Source: Methanothermus fervidus DSM 2088 | GTDB lineage: Archaea > Methanobacteriota > Methanobacteria > DSM-2088 > Methanothermaceae | Direction of reading: 5' to 3' | DNA: 64,000 nt | NCBI GenBank assembly: GCA_000166095.1 | Contig: CP002278.1 | Location: 1,148,001-1,212,000 of the forward strand | Shown: piece after piece, positions 37,768 through 47,693 of the stretch | Position numbering within the stretch: the first letter of the stretch is position 1 | Layout of the letters: each line of letters begins with the position of its first letter | Position numbers and translations under genes: made by a program | The notes under the pieces: model-generated | What the model was told of the DNA's origin: nothing | Database searches by the model: none | What the model saw: only the letters and a program-made list of their open reading frames with translations

Positions 37768-38088
37768 ATGGTACAAATTTCTGATGCTATTAGGGAGATT
37801 GGTAAAGCTGAAAACGATGCAGAAAAATTAATCAACGATTCAAAGAAAAAGGCAGAGGAAATTATAAACAATGCTAAATTGGAAGTTTCAGAAATTATAG
37901 ATAAAGCTAAGATGGAAGGAGAAGAAGAAGGTAAAAGATTAATTATTGAGATGGAAAACAAGGCAAAAAGGGAAGCATTAAAAATACGCAATAAATCTAA
38001 AGAAAAAATTGAAGAAATAAAACGCCAGGCAAATAAAAAAATTGAAGATGCTGCAAACCTTATTATAGAGAGAATATTAGCGATGTGA
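37768..38088 (+). CDS. atpH: A1AO ATP synthase subunit H
   Basis: Peripheral stalk subunit of 106 residues, almost entirely a charged coiled coil (GKAENDAEKLINDSKKKAEE and onwards to about residue 95). With subunit E it forms the stator stalk joining A1 to AO. First gene of the operon atpHIKECFABD. GGTGAT precedes the ATG. The gap to the preceding gene is only 28 bases, so the operon promoter may lie further upstream or in this gap; no clear TATA box is seen. Confidence 0.9.
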   Translation: MVQISDAIREIGKAENDAEKLINDSKKKAEEIINNAKLEVSEIIDKAKMEGEEEGKRLIIEMENKAKREALKIRNKSKEKIEEIKRQANKKIEDAANLIIERILAM

Positions 38089-38093
38089 GGATT

Positions 38094-40067
38094 ATGTTAT
38101 TACCAGCAAGAATGAGGAAATTGTACATCATCACTCTTAAAGAATATGCAAAACCAATGATTCGTGCCTTACACGAAGAAGGGATAGTTCAAATAGAAGA
38201 TGTTTCAGAGAGAATTGAGCGTGATGTACAATGGAGAAGAATTATGAAAGCTGGTGAAGCAACTCCAGAAGCATCTAAAGTATCTTCCTTATTAATGAGA
38301 GTTTCTGGAATTCTTGATTTTTTCAAAATTGCAGAACCAAAAAGAGGAATGATGGATACATTAAAAAACATAATAAATCCACCTATACCAAAAAAAAGAG
38401 AGGTAAAAGATTTAAGTACAAGGGGAATTATTAGTAAAGCTGAAAAAGTTCTAAATGAAGTTGAATCAAAAACAAAAAACATTGAAAAAAAGTTAGATGA
38501 ATTAGATTCTGAAGAAGACGAACTTAAAGATGTTTTATCATTGTCAAAGATGTTAATAGATTTTGATGTTGACTTTTCAGAGATTAGTAGATTCAAACAT
38601 GTGTCTGTCATTGTTGGAAAATTACCTGCAGAGAATTTTGAAAGATTCAAAAAAGAAATAAAAGACATAACTGAAGAAGTTGTATTTTCTGCTACAGGAA
38701 ATGAGAAAGAAAAAATAATTTTTGTAATTGTGAATAAGAATTATCATAATGACGTGTTTAGGCTTTTAAGAAAATTAGAATTTGAAAAATTTGATATAGA
38801 AAAATTGGAAGGGAAACCAAAAGAAATTGTAAAAGAAGTTAATGAGAGGTTAAAAGAAATAAAAAAAGAGAAAAAAGAATTAATTTCAAAAATTAGAGAA
38901 ATAAAAAGAGAATGGGAAAATGATTTATTAGTTTTAAGAGAATTATTAGAGATTGAAAAAGAAAGAAATGAAATATTCAGTAATTTTGGGGAAACATCAA
39001 ATACAGTATTGATGGAAGCATGGGTACCCAAAAAGAAACTAAATAAAGCCATGAAGATAATTCAGGATGCTACAGACAATCACTGTGTTATTGAACATTC
39101 TAAGGGAAGTAAAGATGCACCAATATTACTTGATAATCCTTCTTTTGCAAAACCATTTGAACCATTGTTAAAAATATATTCTCCACCAAATTATCATGAA
39201 TATGACCCTACAATTTTCATGGCGATCATATTTCCATTTTTCTATGGGTTCTGTGCTTCTGGAGTTTTTACAGGTGCATTGGTTTTACTGACAGGGTATA
39301 TACTTTATAGAGGTTTAGGGAAAGTTAATAAAACCATGAAAGATTTTGGTATAATTTTAATAGTTTGTGGAGTATGGGCACTTGTTTGGGGATTGTTGAC
39401 AGGAGAATTTTTTGGAGACTTTCTACCAAGATTTTTACATATGGAATTACCAACTGTAATGCATAACCTTGAACCACTTAAAAATCCTCAAAATCTTCTC
39501 ATTTTAGCGCTTGGAGTAGGACTTGCTCAATTAATTTTGGGATTGGTTACAGGAGCTGTTAATAACATAAAGAGAGGTAAATGGAAGATTGCTCTTTTTG
39601 ATCAAATATCATGGCTCTTGTTAATCATAGCTGCTGGTATAGTATATCTAGGAATTAGCATGAAATTTAGTTTAGCTATGTACTCAGGAATTGGATTGTT
39701 TGTTATTGCATTAGGGCTTATAGTGTATGAAGTAGGATTGATTGGTCTCATGGAAACATTTACATTTTTAGGAAGATGGCTTTCATATTCAAGATTGACA
39801 GCTTTGTGTATTGCAGGTAGTAGTTGTGGAATGGCAGTGAATATTTTAGTTCAGATGTCACAAGGGCCAACTATATTCAACTACATAATAATGGCATTGA
39901 TATTTGTTTCAGGACATCTAGCATTTGCAATGCTTCATGCTCTAGTATCATTTATACATTCCCTTCGTTTGCACTATGTGGAATTCTTCGAACAATTTTA
40001 TGAAGGTGAAGGTAGAGAATTTATACCATTTAGTGCAAAGAGGATATTTACAAAATTAAAGAAATAA
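38094..40067 (+). CDS. atpI: A1AO ATP synthase subunit I (a subunit)
   Basis: The ion-channel subunit of 657 residues. The N-terminal cytoplasmic half (to about residue 355) is coiled coil. The C-terminal half has seven or eight membrane helices starting near MAIIFPFFYGFCASG, with the conserved Arg in the helix around LSYSRLTALCIAGSSCG, which faces the c ring. ATG 38094 is chosen for the TGAGG just before it; a GTG at 38085 is in frame but inside the preceding gene. Confidence 0.93.
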   Translation: MLLPARMRKLYIITLKEYAKPMIRALHEEGIVQIEDVSERIERDVQWRRIMKAGEATPEASKVSSLLMRVSGILDFFKIAEPKRGMMDTLKNIINPPIPKKREVKDLSTRGIISKAEKVLNEVESKTKNIEKKLDELDSEEDELKDVLSLSKMLIDFDVDFSEISRFKHVSVIVGKLPAENFERFKKEIKDITEEVVFSATGNEKEKIIFVIVNKNYHNDVFRLLRKLEFEKFDIEKLEGKPKEIVKEVNERLKEIKKEKKELISKIREIKREWENDLLVLRELLEIEKERNEIFSNFGETSNTVLMEAWVPKKKLNKAMKIIQDATDNHCVIEHSKGSKDAPILLDNPSFAKPFEPLLKIYSPPNYHEYDPTIFMAIIFPFFYGFCASGVFTGALVLLTGYILYRGLGKVNKTMKDFGIILIVCGVWALVWGLLTGEFFGDFLPRFLHMELPTVMHNLEPLKNPQNLLILALGVGLAQLILGLVTGAVNNIKRGKWKIALFDQISWLLLIIAAGIVYLGISMKFSLAMYSGIGLFVIALGLIVYEVGLIGLMETFTFLGRWLSYSRLTALCIAGSSCGMAVNILVQMSQGPTIFNYIIMALIFVSGHLAFAMLHALVSFIHSLRLHYVEFFEQFYEGEGREFIPFSAKRIFTKLKK

Positions 40068-40083
40068 TTGGAGGTGTATATTC

Positions 40084-40329
40084 ATGCCCGCACTAACATT
40101 AGGTACTGCACTTACTGCGGTAGGTGCTGGTCTGGCAATAGGTTTTGCAGGTTTAGGAGCTGGAGTAGGACAGGGAGTAGTTGGATCATCCTCAGTTGGA
40201 GCAATAGTTGAGGATCCTGGATCATTTGGTAAAAGCCTCCTATTTACAGCTCTACCAGAAACTCACACAATCTTTGGATTCATTATTGCTATAATGTTGA
40301 TAATGTTTTCAGGAATGATGGGCGGATGA
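40084..40329 (+). CDS. atpK: A1AO ATP synthase subunit K (proteolipid, c subunit)
   Basis: An 81-residue proteolipid forming a single membrane hairpin: helix 1 about residues 8-36, polar loop about 37-50, helix 2 about 51-80. The carboxylate is Glu59 within LPETHTIFG. Gln30 in helix 1 and Thr60 beside Glu59 match the Na+-coordinating pattern of known Na+ ATP synthases, so Na+ coupling is inferred. GGAGGTG precedes the ATG. Confidence 0.93.
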   Translation: MPALTLGTALTAVGAGLAIGFAGLGAGVGQGVVGSSSVGAIVEDPGSFGKSLLFTALPETHTIFGFIIAIMLIMFSGMMGG

Positions 40330-40333
40330 CACA

Positions 40334-40957
40334 ATGGCAGCTGGGGTTAAAAAAATAGTTTCAACAATATTATCAGAAGCTGAAAGCAGAGCAGAAGAGA
40401 TAATAAAAGATGCAGAGAAGAAAAAAGATAAAATAATAAAAGAAGGAAAAGAAAAAGCCAAAAAAGTAAAGGAGGAAACATTAAGAAGGCTTAAAAAAGA
40501 AGGTAAAATGAAATACAGACAGATAATTTCCAATGCCAAAATAAAAGCTAGAAGATCAGAGCTAAAAACAAGAGAAAAATTAATAGAGAAGTCATTTAAA
40601 ATTGCTGAAAATAAATTAAAAGAAATGGCATCCAAACATTCAGAAAAATATAAACAGGCTCTAATCAATTTAATAGAAAGATCAATAACAGAAATTGGCG
40701 GTGGAGAATTACAACTACATTTAAACAGCAGAGATACAGAATTTATAAAAGATCAAATAGAAGATATTAGTAATAAAGTTTCAGAAAAGATTGGCAAGAA
40801 TGTGAAACTAGAATTAGGTGAAGAAATAAACACTATTGGGGGAGTAATAGTAAGAACTAAGGATGGAAGCATAGAAGTTAATAATACATTAGAAGCCAGA
40901 TTATCAAGATTAAAGAAAGTATTACGTCCTGAAGTAGCAGATATTTTATTTAAATAG
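40334..40957 (+). CDS. atpE: A1AO ATP synthase subunit E
   Basis: Peripheral stalk subunit of 207 residues. A long charged N-terminal helix (1 to about 105, rich in Lys/Glu) is followed by a globular C-terminal domain ending in GGVIVRTKDGSIEVNNTLEARL, a segment typical of V/A-type subunit E. It begins four bases after atpK. Confidence 0.94.
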   Translation: MAAGVKKIVSTILSEAESRAEEIIKDAEKKKDKIIKEGKEKAKKVKEETLRRLKKEGKMKYRQIISNAKIKARRSELKTREKLIEKSFKIAENKLKEMASKHSEKYKQALINLIERSITEIGGGELQLHLNSRDTEFIKDQIEDISNKVSEKIGKNVKLELGEEINTIGGVIVRTKDGSIEVNNTLEARLSRLKKVLRPEVADILFK

Positions 40958-40968
40958 GAGCAGATATA

Positions 40969-42093
40969 ATGGCAGAAGCGATAGGAGATCCAATAATTTT
41001 TTATTTATTTATTGGAATAGCAGTTGCTGGTACAGTAGCAATGATAATAACATTTAGACCTGTATCAACAATGATTCCATATGCCTATCCAGTTGCGAGA
41101 GTAAGAGCAAGAATAGGTCGCTTAATTACACCTAGACAGTTAGATGAAATTACAGAATTAAAAAATATTGAAGACATGAGGAATTATCTTAGAGGAATAC
41201 CTGATTATTCTAAATATGTGGAGAGATATCCTATTGAAAAAGCCATAGATGTTCATTTAGCAGAAGTTTATGAATTTGCAGCTAAAATTGTTCCTGAAGA
41301 TGTTAAAGAAGTGTTTAAAGCATTGTTAAAGAGATGGGACATTGAGAACATAAAATCATTGTTAATAGCCAAAGATGCTGGATTAGAAGTTGAGGAAATT
41401 GTTGATATGTTGATACCTGTTGGAGAATTATTTGATGAATTAGAAAAATTAGTTGAAGTAGAAAATGTTGAAGAAGTTGTGTATGGTCTTGAAGGAACTG
41501 AATATTCAGATATTTTAGAAGATGCTTTAACAGCATATAAAGAAAAAGGAATATTATTGCCATTCGAAGCAGCGTTAGATAATTACTATTTAAGAAATAT
41601 TATTAAAGCAATAAAATCTGTAAAGACTAAAAATAGAGAAATACTTGAACATTATTTCGGTAGCTATGTGGATATCAGCAATATAATGTTAGTATTGCGA
41701 GCAAAAGTAGATAAACTAAAATATGAGGATATAGAACCATATTTACTACCAGCAGGTAGACAAATTAGTGAATGGAAGCTAAGGGATTTAATGGAAGCAG
41801 AAAACATAAGAGAAGTTATTGCTAGCTTGCGTGGATTTGATTATGAACCTATATTATCTGACGCTTTGCCTAAATATGAAAAAACAAAGTCCATATCTGT
41901 ATTTGAGGAAGCATTAGAAAATTATCTTTACAAAATGGGTCGTAAATTTTTGACAAGAGAGTCATTGACTGTTGCTCCTATCTTAGCATACTTAATTTTG
42001 AAAGAAAAGGAAATTAAAAATTTAAAAATAATAGCACGTGCTAAGCGAGAAGGAATACCTGAATCAAGGATTAAAAAAATGTTAATAAATTGA
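40969..42093 (+). CDS. atpC: A1AO ATP synthase subunit C (central stalk socket)
   Basis: Funnel-shaped subunit that couples the central stalk to the c ring, 374 residues. The body (from about residue 40) is helical with the three-fold repeated pattern of V-type subunit C/d, for example LLKRWDIENIKSLL and LKIIARAKREGIPESRI. The first 30 residues (DPIIFYLFIGIAVAGTVAMIITF) form a membrane helix, which most C/d subunits lack. AGGAG precedes the ATG. Confidence 0.93.
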   Translation: MAEAIGDPIIFYLFIGIAVAGTVAMIITFRPVSTMIPYAYPVARVRARIGRLITPRQLDEITELKNIEDMRNYLRGIPDYSKYVERYPIEKAIDVHLAEVYEFAAKIVPEDVKEVFKALLKRWDIENIKSLLIAKDAGLEVEEIVDMLIPVGELFDELEKLVEVENVEEVVYGLEGTEYSDILEDALTAYKEKGILLPFEAALDNYYLRNIIKAIKSVKTKNREILEHYFGSYVDISNIMLVLRAKVDKLKYEDIEPYLLPAGRQISEWKLRDLMEAENIREVIASLRGFDYEPILSDALPKYEKTKSISVFEEALENYLYKMGRKFLTRESLTVAPILAYLILKEKEIKNLKIIARAKREGIPESRIKKMLIN

Positions 42094-42102
42094 GGGGTAA
42101 AG

Positions 42103-42417
42103 ATGGCATCTAAAATTGCAGTAATGGGTGACGAAGACACTGTTGTTGGATTTAAATTTGGAGGTATAAAGGATGGTTACATTATAACAAACAAAGAAGA
42201 AGCAAAAAAAACATTTGAAAATTTGATAAAGGAAAAGGATATAATCATAATAACAGAAAACATTGCTGATAAATTGAGATCTGAAATAAATAAAATCTCA
42301 GAAGAACCTCTACCAATAATAATAGAGATACCTGACAAAACTGGTCCTTCTAAGAAAACTGTTGATCCGATGAGAGAACTTGTAAAAAAAGTAATTGGGG
42401 TTGAGATGATAAAATGA
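42103..42417 (+). CDS. atpF: A1AO ATP synthase subunit F
   Basis: Central rotor subunit of 104 residues with the CheY-like fold motifs [18 protein letters not shown] and [12 protein letters not shown]. It binds subunit D. The stop overlaps the atpA start by four bases (ATGA). Confidence 0.94.
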   Translation: MASKIAVMGDEDTVVGFKFGGIKDGYIITNKEEAKKTFENLIKEKDIIIITENIADKLRSEINKISEEPLPIIIEIPDKTGPSKKTVDPMRELVKKVIGVEMIK

Positions 42418-45239
42418 CAGGCGAAAAGAGAATCATCAGAGTATCTGGTCCTGTAGTCGTGGCTGAAGGAATGAAAGGATCACAAATGTATGAGATGGTT
42501 AGAGTTGGAGAAGAAAAACTAATAGGCGAAATTATAGAGTTAGAAGGAGATAAAGCAACAATACAAGTTTATGAAGATACAACAGGGTTAAAACCTGGCG
42601 AAAAAGTTGAAACTACTGGAGGACCCTTATCTGTTGAATTAGGTCCTGGAGTTCTTGGAGAAATTTTTGATGGAATTCAGCGCCCATTGGATAAAATAAA
42701 AGCGATGACCGGTGAATTTATAAGAAGAGGTGTCGATGTACCTTCATTGCCCAGAGAGAAGAAATGGAAGTTTAAACCAACTGTCGATGTTGGCGATGAA
42801 GTGGTAGGTGGAGACATAATAGGTGAAGTACAGGAAACAAAGTCCATTGTTCATAAAATAATGGTTCCTCCAAATATTTCAGGATCTATTGAAAATATAG
42901 AGGAAGGTAAGTTTAAAGTTGATGAAAAAATTGCAGAAATAAAAACTGATGACAGTGTAGAAGAATTAAAGATGATGCAAAAATGGCCTGTAAGGAAGAG
43001 CAGACCATATAAAAAGAAATTAGATCCTGATGTTCCATTAATAACAGGACAAAGGGTACAAGATACGTTTTTCCCAATTGCTAAAGGAGGTACAGCAGCA
43101 ATACCAGGCCCATTTGGTAGTGGAAAATGTGTGTCTGGTGATACTCCAATTTTATTAGGAGACGGTTCATTAATTACAATGGAAGAATTATATAAAAAAT
43201 CATTAGAAAATGGAAAAGTAATAGAAGAGAATGAGCACGAAGAAATAATAAAATTAGATAAACCCATAACTGTTTATTCATTTGATGGATCAAAGATAAT
43301 TAAGACTAAAACTGACATATTCTACAAAGGGAAAAGCGATTCATTAATTCATATAAAAACAAAAAGTGGAAGAGAAGTGAAAGTTACACCTATCCATATA
43401 TTATTCAAAATAAATGAAAATGGTGAAATTGTTGAAACAATGGCAAAAGATTTAAATGAAGGCGATTACATCGTTGCTGCAAGAAAAATTGACATAAATA
43501 ATGAAGATGAGAAAATTGATTTATCAAAATTCAATGAAAAGGAAATTAAAAAACTACCAGATAAGATGTCACCAGAATTAGCAGAATTCTTAGGATTATT
43601 ATTTGCGGCAGGACAATTAGATGAAAACAAGTTAATACTTAAGATTGAAAATGGAAATAAGGATATTTTAGAGAGATTTTCTGAATTATCACTCAAATTA
43701 TTCGGAGTTGAATGTAAGATATTAGAAAATAAAGCTATAATTGAAAATAAATTAATAGTAAAGTTTGTTAAAACACTTGGAATTCTAGAATCTAAAATAC
43801 CAAAAATTATTTTAAAATCTAAAAATAAATGCATTGCCAGATTCATTGATGGTTATATAAATGCATCTGCATCCAATAATGTATTATCAATTGAAGATAA
43901 AGATTTGAAGGTTCAACTTTCATATCTTTTAACAAGAGCTGGTATTTATCACGAAATTTCTCATGATGGCATATTCTTACATCTGGATAATTCATTGTTA
44001 ACATCTGTAGAGTATGGTGATGAAGTAGTAAGTGTAGCAATTAGTTCTTGTGGAGAAACAAACTATCCAAACGAAATATTTGCTGATCAAATAGTTGAAA
44101 TAAGGGAGATTACAGGCCCATTTGATGTCTATGATATTTCTATTCCAGGAATAGAAAACTTCTTTGGAGGATTTGGTGCAATACTTCTACATAATACCGT
44201 TACACAACAACAATTAGCAAAATGGGCAGATGCTGACATAGTGATATATGTTGGGTGTGGAGAAAGAGGAAATGAAATGACTGAAGTTCTAGAGGAGTTT
44301 CCAAAGTTAGAGGACCCAAGAACAGGAAGACCATTAATGGAAAGAACTGTTCTTATAGCAAATACATCTAACATGCCAGTAGCAGCTAGGGAAGCTTGTG
44401 TTTACACAGGTATAACTATTGCAGAATACTTCAGAGATATGGGATATGATGTAGCATTGATGGCAGATTCAACATCAAGATGGGCAGAGGCCATGAGGGA
44501 AATATCAGGCAGGCTAGAGGAAATGCCTGGTGAAGAAGGTTATCCTGCTTATTTAGCTTCAAGATTAGCACAATTTTATGAAAGGGCTGGTAGAGTTATC
44601 ACACTTGGAAGTGAGGATAAAGTTGCATCAGTTTCTGTTATTGGTGCAGTGTCTCCACCTGGTGGAGATTTCTCAGAACCTGTGACACAGAATACTTTGA
44701 GAATATGTAAAGTATTTTGGGCATTAGATTCTTCATTAGCTGATAGAAGACATTTCCCAGCTATAGATTGGCTACAAAGTTATTCATTATATGTGGATAG
44801 TGTAAAAGATTGGTGGAAAAAGAAAATTGGAAAAGATTGGAAAGCTGTGAGAGATGAAGCGATGGCATTATTACAGAAAGAAGCAGAATTGCAAGAAATC
44901 GTACAACTAGTTGGTCCAGATGCATTGCCTGATATAGAAAGATTGACATTAGAGACAGCTAGAATGATACGAGAAGATTTCCTCCAACAAAATGCATACC
45001 ATGAGATAGATACTTATTGTCCACCTGAAAAGCAATTTAAGATGTTAGAAACAATACTATTATTCAATAGAGAAACTAAGAAGGCATTGAAAAAAGGAGC
45101 ACCTATTGATAAATTAACACAACTCCCTGTCAAAGAAGATATTGCAAGAATGAAATACATACCTCCAGATGAATTTGAAGAAAAAGTCAAAGAAATACAA
45201 GATAAAATTATTAAACAATGCGAAGAGGTGCTAAAATGA
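42414..45239 (+). CDS. atpA: A1AO ATP synthase catalytic subunit A, intein-containing
   Basis: Catalytic subunit. The 941-residue precursor contains a 356-residue intein (residues 239-594), leaving 585 residues, normal for AtpA. The Walker A loop GPFGSGK/T is split by the intein. Other features are the A-subunit non-homologous insert (about 115-190), [17 protein letters not shown], Walker B in [14 protein letters not shown], and the C-terminal helical domain. Splicing must occur for the enzyme to bind nucleotide. The last bases overlap atpB by four. Confidence 0.95.
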   Translation: MTGEKRIIRVSGPVVVAEGMKGSQMYEMVRVGEEKLIGEIIELEGDKATIQVYEDTTGLKPGEKVETTGGPLSVELGPGVLGEIFDGIQRPLDKIKAMTGEFIRRGVDVPSLPREKKWKFKPTVDVGDEVVGGDIIGEVQETKSIVHKIMVPPNISGSIENIEEGKFKVDEKIAEIKTDDSVEELKMMQKWPVRKSRPYKKKLDPDVPLITGQRVQDTFFPIAKGGTAAIPGPFGSGKCVSGDTPILLGDGSLITMEELYKKSLENGKVIEENEHEEIIKLDKPITVYSFDGSKIIKTKTDIFYKGKSDSLIHIKTKSGREVKVTPIHILFKINENGEIVETMAKDLNEGDYIVAARKIDINNEDEKIDLSKFNEKEIKKLPDKMSPELAEFLGLLFAAGQLDENKLILKIENGNKDILERFSELSLKLFGVECKILENKAIIENKLIVKFVKTLGILESKIPKIILKSKNKCIARFIDGYINASASNNVLSIEDKDLKVQLSYLLTRAGIYHEISHDGIFLHLDNSLLTSVEYGDEVVSVAISSCGETNYPNEIFADQIVEIREITGPFDVYDISIPGIENFFGGFGAILLHNTVTQQQLAKWADADIVIYVGCGERGNEMTEVLEEFPKLEDPRTGRPLMERTVLIANTSNMPVAAREACVYTGITIAEYFRDMGYDVALMADSTSRWAEAMREISGRLEEMPGEEGYPAYLASRLAQFYERAGRVITLGSEDKVASVSVIGAVSPPGGDFSEPVTQNTLRICKVFWALDSSLADRRHFPAIDWLQSYSLYVDSVKDWWKKKIGKDWKAVRDEAMALLQKEAELQEIVQLVGPDALPDIERLTLETARMIREDFLQQNAYHEIDTYCPPEKQFKMLETILLFNRETKKALKKGAPIDKLTQLPVKEDIARMKYIPPDEFEEKVKEIQDKIIKQCEEVLK
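43128..44195 (+). mobile_element. Intein in atpA with degenerate LAGLIDADG endonuclease
   Basis: A 356-residue intein starting [13 protein letters not shown], with block B TPIH and ending GAILLHN before Thr (+1). It sits between Lys and Thr of the Walker A loop, a known insertion point for archaeal V/A-ATPase inteins. The two endonuclease motifs read LGLLFAAGQ and [11 protein letters not shown], so the catalytic acidic residues are lost (GD or GE became AA/AG; DADG became NASA). Splicing residues look intact. Confidence 0.93.
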
Positions 45240-46621
45240 GTGCTGATATTAAAACTCGGGAATATACTAGTGTAAGTGAAGTATCTGGTCCTCTTCTAAT
45301 AGTTGAAGGAGTAGAAGATGCAGCATATGGTGAAATAGTAGAGATAGAGACTCCTGGTGGAGAAACTAGGAAGGGCCAGGTATTGGAGATTTATAGGAAT
45401 AGAGCAGTGGTGCAAGTATTTGAGGGAACTGGAGATTTAAATACACAAACAACCAAGGTCAGATTCACTGGTGAGACTGCAAAATTGGGCGTATCTATGG
45501 ACATGATGGGACGTATCTTCGATGGAACAGGGAAACCAATAGATGGTGGTCCTGAAGTAATTCCTGAGGAAGAATTAGATATTACTGGAAGTCCTATGAA
45601 CCCTTCTGCAAGAAAATATCCAGCAGAATTTATACAAACAGGAATATCTACAATTGATGGAATGAATACATTGGTTAGAGGTCAAAAGCTACCAATTTTT
45701 TCAGGATCTGGTCTTCCACACAACGAGTTGGCAGCACAGATTGCAAGACAGGCAAAAGTTTTAACAGAGGAAAGTGAGTTTGCAGTTATATTTACAGCTA
45801 TGGGAATTACACATGAAGAAGCAAACTTCTTTATGAAAGAATTTGAAAGAACTGGAGCATTAGAACGTGTTACAGTATTTATGAATCTTGCAGATGATCC
45901 AGCGATAGAAAGAATAATGACTCCTAGAATGGCTTTAACAACAGCAGAATATTTTGCATTTGAATATGATATGCATGTATTAGTAATACTAACAGACATG
46001 ACTAATTATTGTGAAGCATTAAGAGAGATTTCAGCTGCAAGAGAAGAAGTGCCAGGTAGAAGAGGTTATCCTGGTTACATGTACACAGATTTAGCTAGTA
46101 TATATGAAAGAGCTGGACGTGTCCATGGAAAAAAAGGATCTATTACTCAAATGCCAATATTGGTGATGCCTCAGGATGATATAACACATCCAATTCCAGA
46201 CCTCACAGGTTATATAACAGAAGGCCAAATAGTTTTAAGTCGAGAACTCCATCGTAAAGGAATTTATCCTCCAGTAGACGTGTTACCATCACTATCAAGA
46301 TTAATGAGTGGTGGAATTGGACCAGGTAGAACAAGAGAAGACCATGCCGATGTTTCTGACCAATTATATTCTGCTTACGCTGAAGGTCGTGATTTAAGAG
46401 ACTTAGTTGCAGTAGTTGGTGAAGAAGCTTTAACAGACCGTGACAGGAAATTCTTAGAATTTGCAGATGAATTTGAGAAGAGATTTGTGTCACAAGGTAG
46501 AGACGAAGATAGATCAATTGATGAAACACTTGACCTAGCATGGGACTTACTGAGTATATTACCTACTTCAGAACTTAAGAGAGTGTCAGACGAATACATC
46601 GAAAAATACCTGCCTAAATAA
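45236..46621 (+). CDS. atpB: A1AO ATP synthase subunit B (regulatory)
   Basis: Non-catalytic nucleotide-binding homologue of subunit A, 461 residues. The degenerate P-loop region reads [19 protein letters not shown], as is normal for B, and [19 protein letters not shown] is the conserved following motif. ATG 45236 is preferred for its GAGGTG at 45224-45229; an upstream in-frame ATG at 45218 lies deeper in atpA with no ribosome site. Confidence 0.96.
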   Translation: MSADIKTREYTSVSEVSGPLLIVEGVEDAAYGEIVEIETPGGETRKGQVLEIYRNRAVVQVFEGTGDLNTQTTKVRFTGETAKLGVSMDMMGRIFDGTGKPIDGGPEVIPEEELDITGSPMNPSARKYPAEFIQTGISTIDGMNTLVRGQKLPIFSGSGLPHNELAAQIARQAKVLTEESEFAVIFTAMGITHEEANFFMKEFERTGALERVTVFMNLADDPAIERIMTPRMALTTAEYFAFEYDMHVLVILTDMTNYCEALREISAAREEVPGRRGYPGYMYTDLASIYERAGRVHGKKGSITQMPILVMPQDDITHPIPDLTGYITEGQIVLSRELHRKGIYPPVDVLPSLSRLMSGGIGPGRTREDHADVSDQLYSAYAEGRDLRDLVAVVGEEALTDRDRKFLEFADEFEKRFVSQGRDEDRSIDETLDLAWDLLSILPTSELKRVSDEYIEKYLPK

Positions 46622-46623
46622 TA

Positions 46624-46637
46624 TTTTTTATTTTTTT
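46624..46637 (+). terminator. Oligo-T tract between atpB and atpD
   Basis: TTTTTTATTTTTTT in the 27-base gap between two ATP synthase genes. It resembles the tracts after transcription units elsewhere in this window. It may cause partial termination, but the operon clearly continues. Confidence 0.35.
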
Positions 46638-46648
46638 AGGGGGATAAA

Positions 46649-47290
46649 ATGCCACAGGAAATTATGGAAGGTGTTAATCCAACCAGAATGGAACTCCTAA
46701 AACTTAAACAAAGAGAAAAACTAGCTGTTAAGGGTCACAATCTTTTAAAAGAGAAAAGAAATGCATTAATAATGGAATTCTTCAATTTACTTGACAGAAT
46801 AAAAGGGATGAGGAAAGAAATTGAAGAAGAATTGCAAGATGCATTTAAGGATTTAATGGAGGCATATATTCATACTGGAGATGCAAAAGTAAAAAAAGCA
46901 GCGATGGCTGTACAAGAATCAGTTAGTGTTGATATAGATTCACGTAGTATTATGGGTGTTGTAGTACCTTTAGTGGATGCTGAATCAAAAGAAAGAAGCA
47001 TGGTTGAGAGAGGTTATGGTTTGTTTGATACCTCAGCAAAAATAGATGAGGTTGCAAAAAAATTTGAAAAATTGATTCCTAAGATAATTGAGTTAGGGGA
47101 AGTTGAAAAATCTATTAGACTTTTAGCTGGTGAAATAGAATCAACAAAAAGAAGAGTAAATGCATTGGAACATATAATAATACCTAAACTTAAAAACACA
47201 ATAAAATATATTGAAATGCGGTTAGAAGAAATGGAAAGAGAGAATTTTGTAAGATTAAAAATGATTAAGAGGTCTATGGAGAGTGAATAA
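46649..47290 (+). CDS. atpD: A1AO ATP synthase subunit D
   Basis: Central stalk rotor subunit of 213 residues. The N-terminal helix contains [25 protein letters not shown] and the C-terminal one [22 protein letters not shown], the two most conserved parts of the coiled-coil shaft. GGGGGAT precedes the ATG. It overlaps the DUF22 gene by one base. Confidence 0.95.
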   Translation: MPQEIMEGVNPTRMELLKLKQREKLAVKGHNLLKEKRNALIMEFFNLLDRIKGMRKEIEEELQDAFKDLMEAYIHTGDAKVKKAAMAVQESVSVDIDSRSIMGVVVPLVDAESKERSMVERGYGLFDTSAKIDEVAKKFEKLIPKIIELGEVEKSIRLLAGEIESTKRRVNALEHIIIPKLKNTIKYIEMRLEEMERENFVRLKMIKRSMESE

Positions 47291-47673
47291 TGGTCAAATT
47301 AATGACACGTTTTCGTGAAATAGTAAAGGAATTTGAGAAGAAAGTACATGCTGACAAAGATTTTAGAATTGACAGTCATTATGGTTTAATGAGGGCAATA
47401 GTTGCCAATGAAAACATAGAAGTTAAAAGTGGAGATGTAAAGTCTTTAAAAATTAAAAAAATTACAATTCCAAAGAACCATATTATATGGATTTGTGGAT
47501 ATGGTGTCCATCCATTAGGGCATATTATTGCCGTGGGCGAGGAAGTTCCACTTCCAATCACTATGGAACGTTCTGCAGACCATGCAACCTTTGTAGCAGC
47601 AAAAAGTGGTGAGATAAGAAAAAACGATTTTCTAGGTGTTTCAATACTACTACCTGTCAAGTTATTGAAATAA
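47290..47673 (+). CDS. DUF22 domain protein at the end of the ATP synthase operon
   Basis: A 127-residue protein of the archaeal DUF22 family: ICGYGVHPLGHIIAVGEEVPL and RSADHATFVAAKSG are characteristic. Function is unknown. It starts on the last base of atpD, so it is translated with the ATP synthase genes and may have a linked role, although this is only positional inference. Confidence 0.8.
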   Translation: MVKLMTRFREIVKEFEKKVHADKDFRIDSHYGLMRAIVANENIEVKSGDVKSLKIKKITIPKNHIIWICGYGVHPLGHIIAVGEEVPLPITMERSADHATFVAAKSGEIRKNDFLGVSILLPVKLLK

Positions 47674-47693
47674 TTACTCAGTATTTTTATTTT

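Noticed and set aside
43141-44195. Frame-preserving insert in atpA considered as a foreign gene or domain fusion
   Set aside because: Splice-junction residues (Cys first, His-Asn last, Thr +1) and intein blocks A, B, F and G show that it is an intein.
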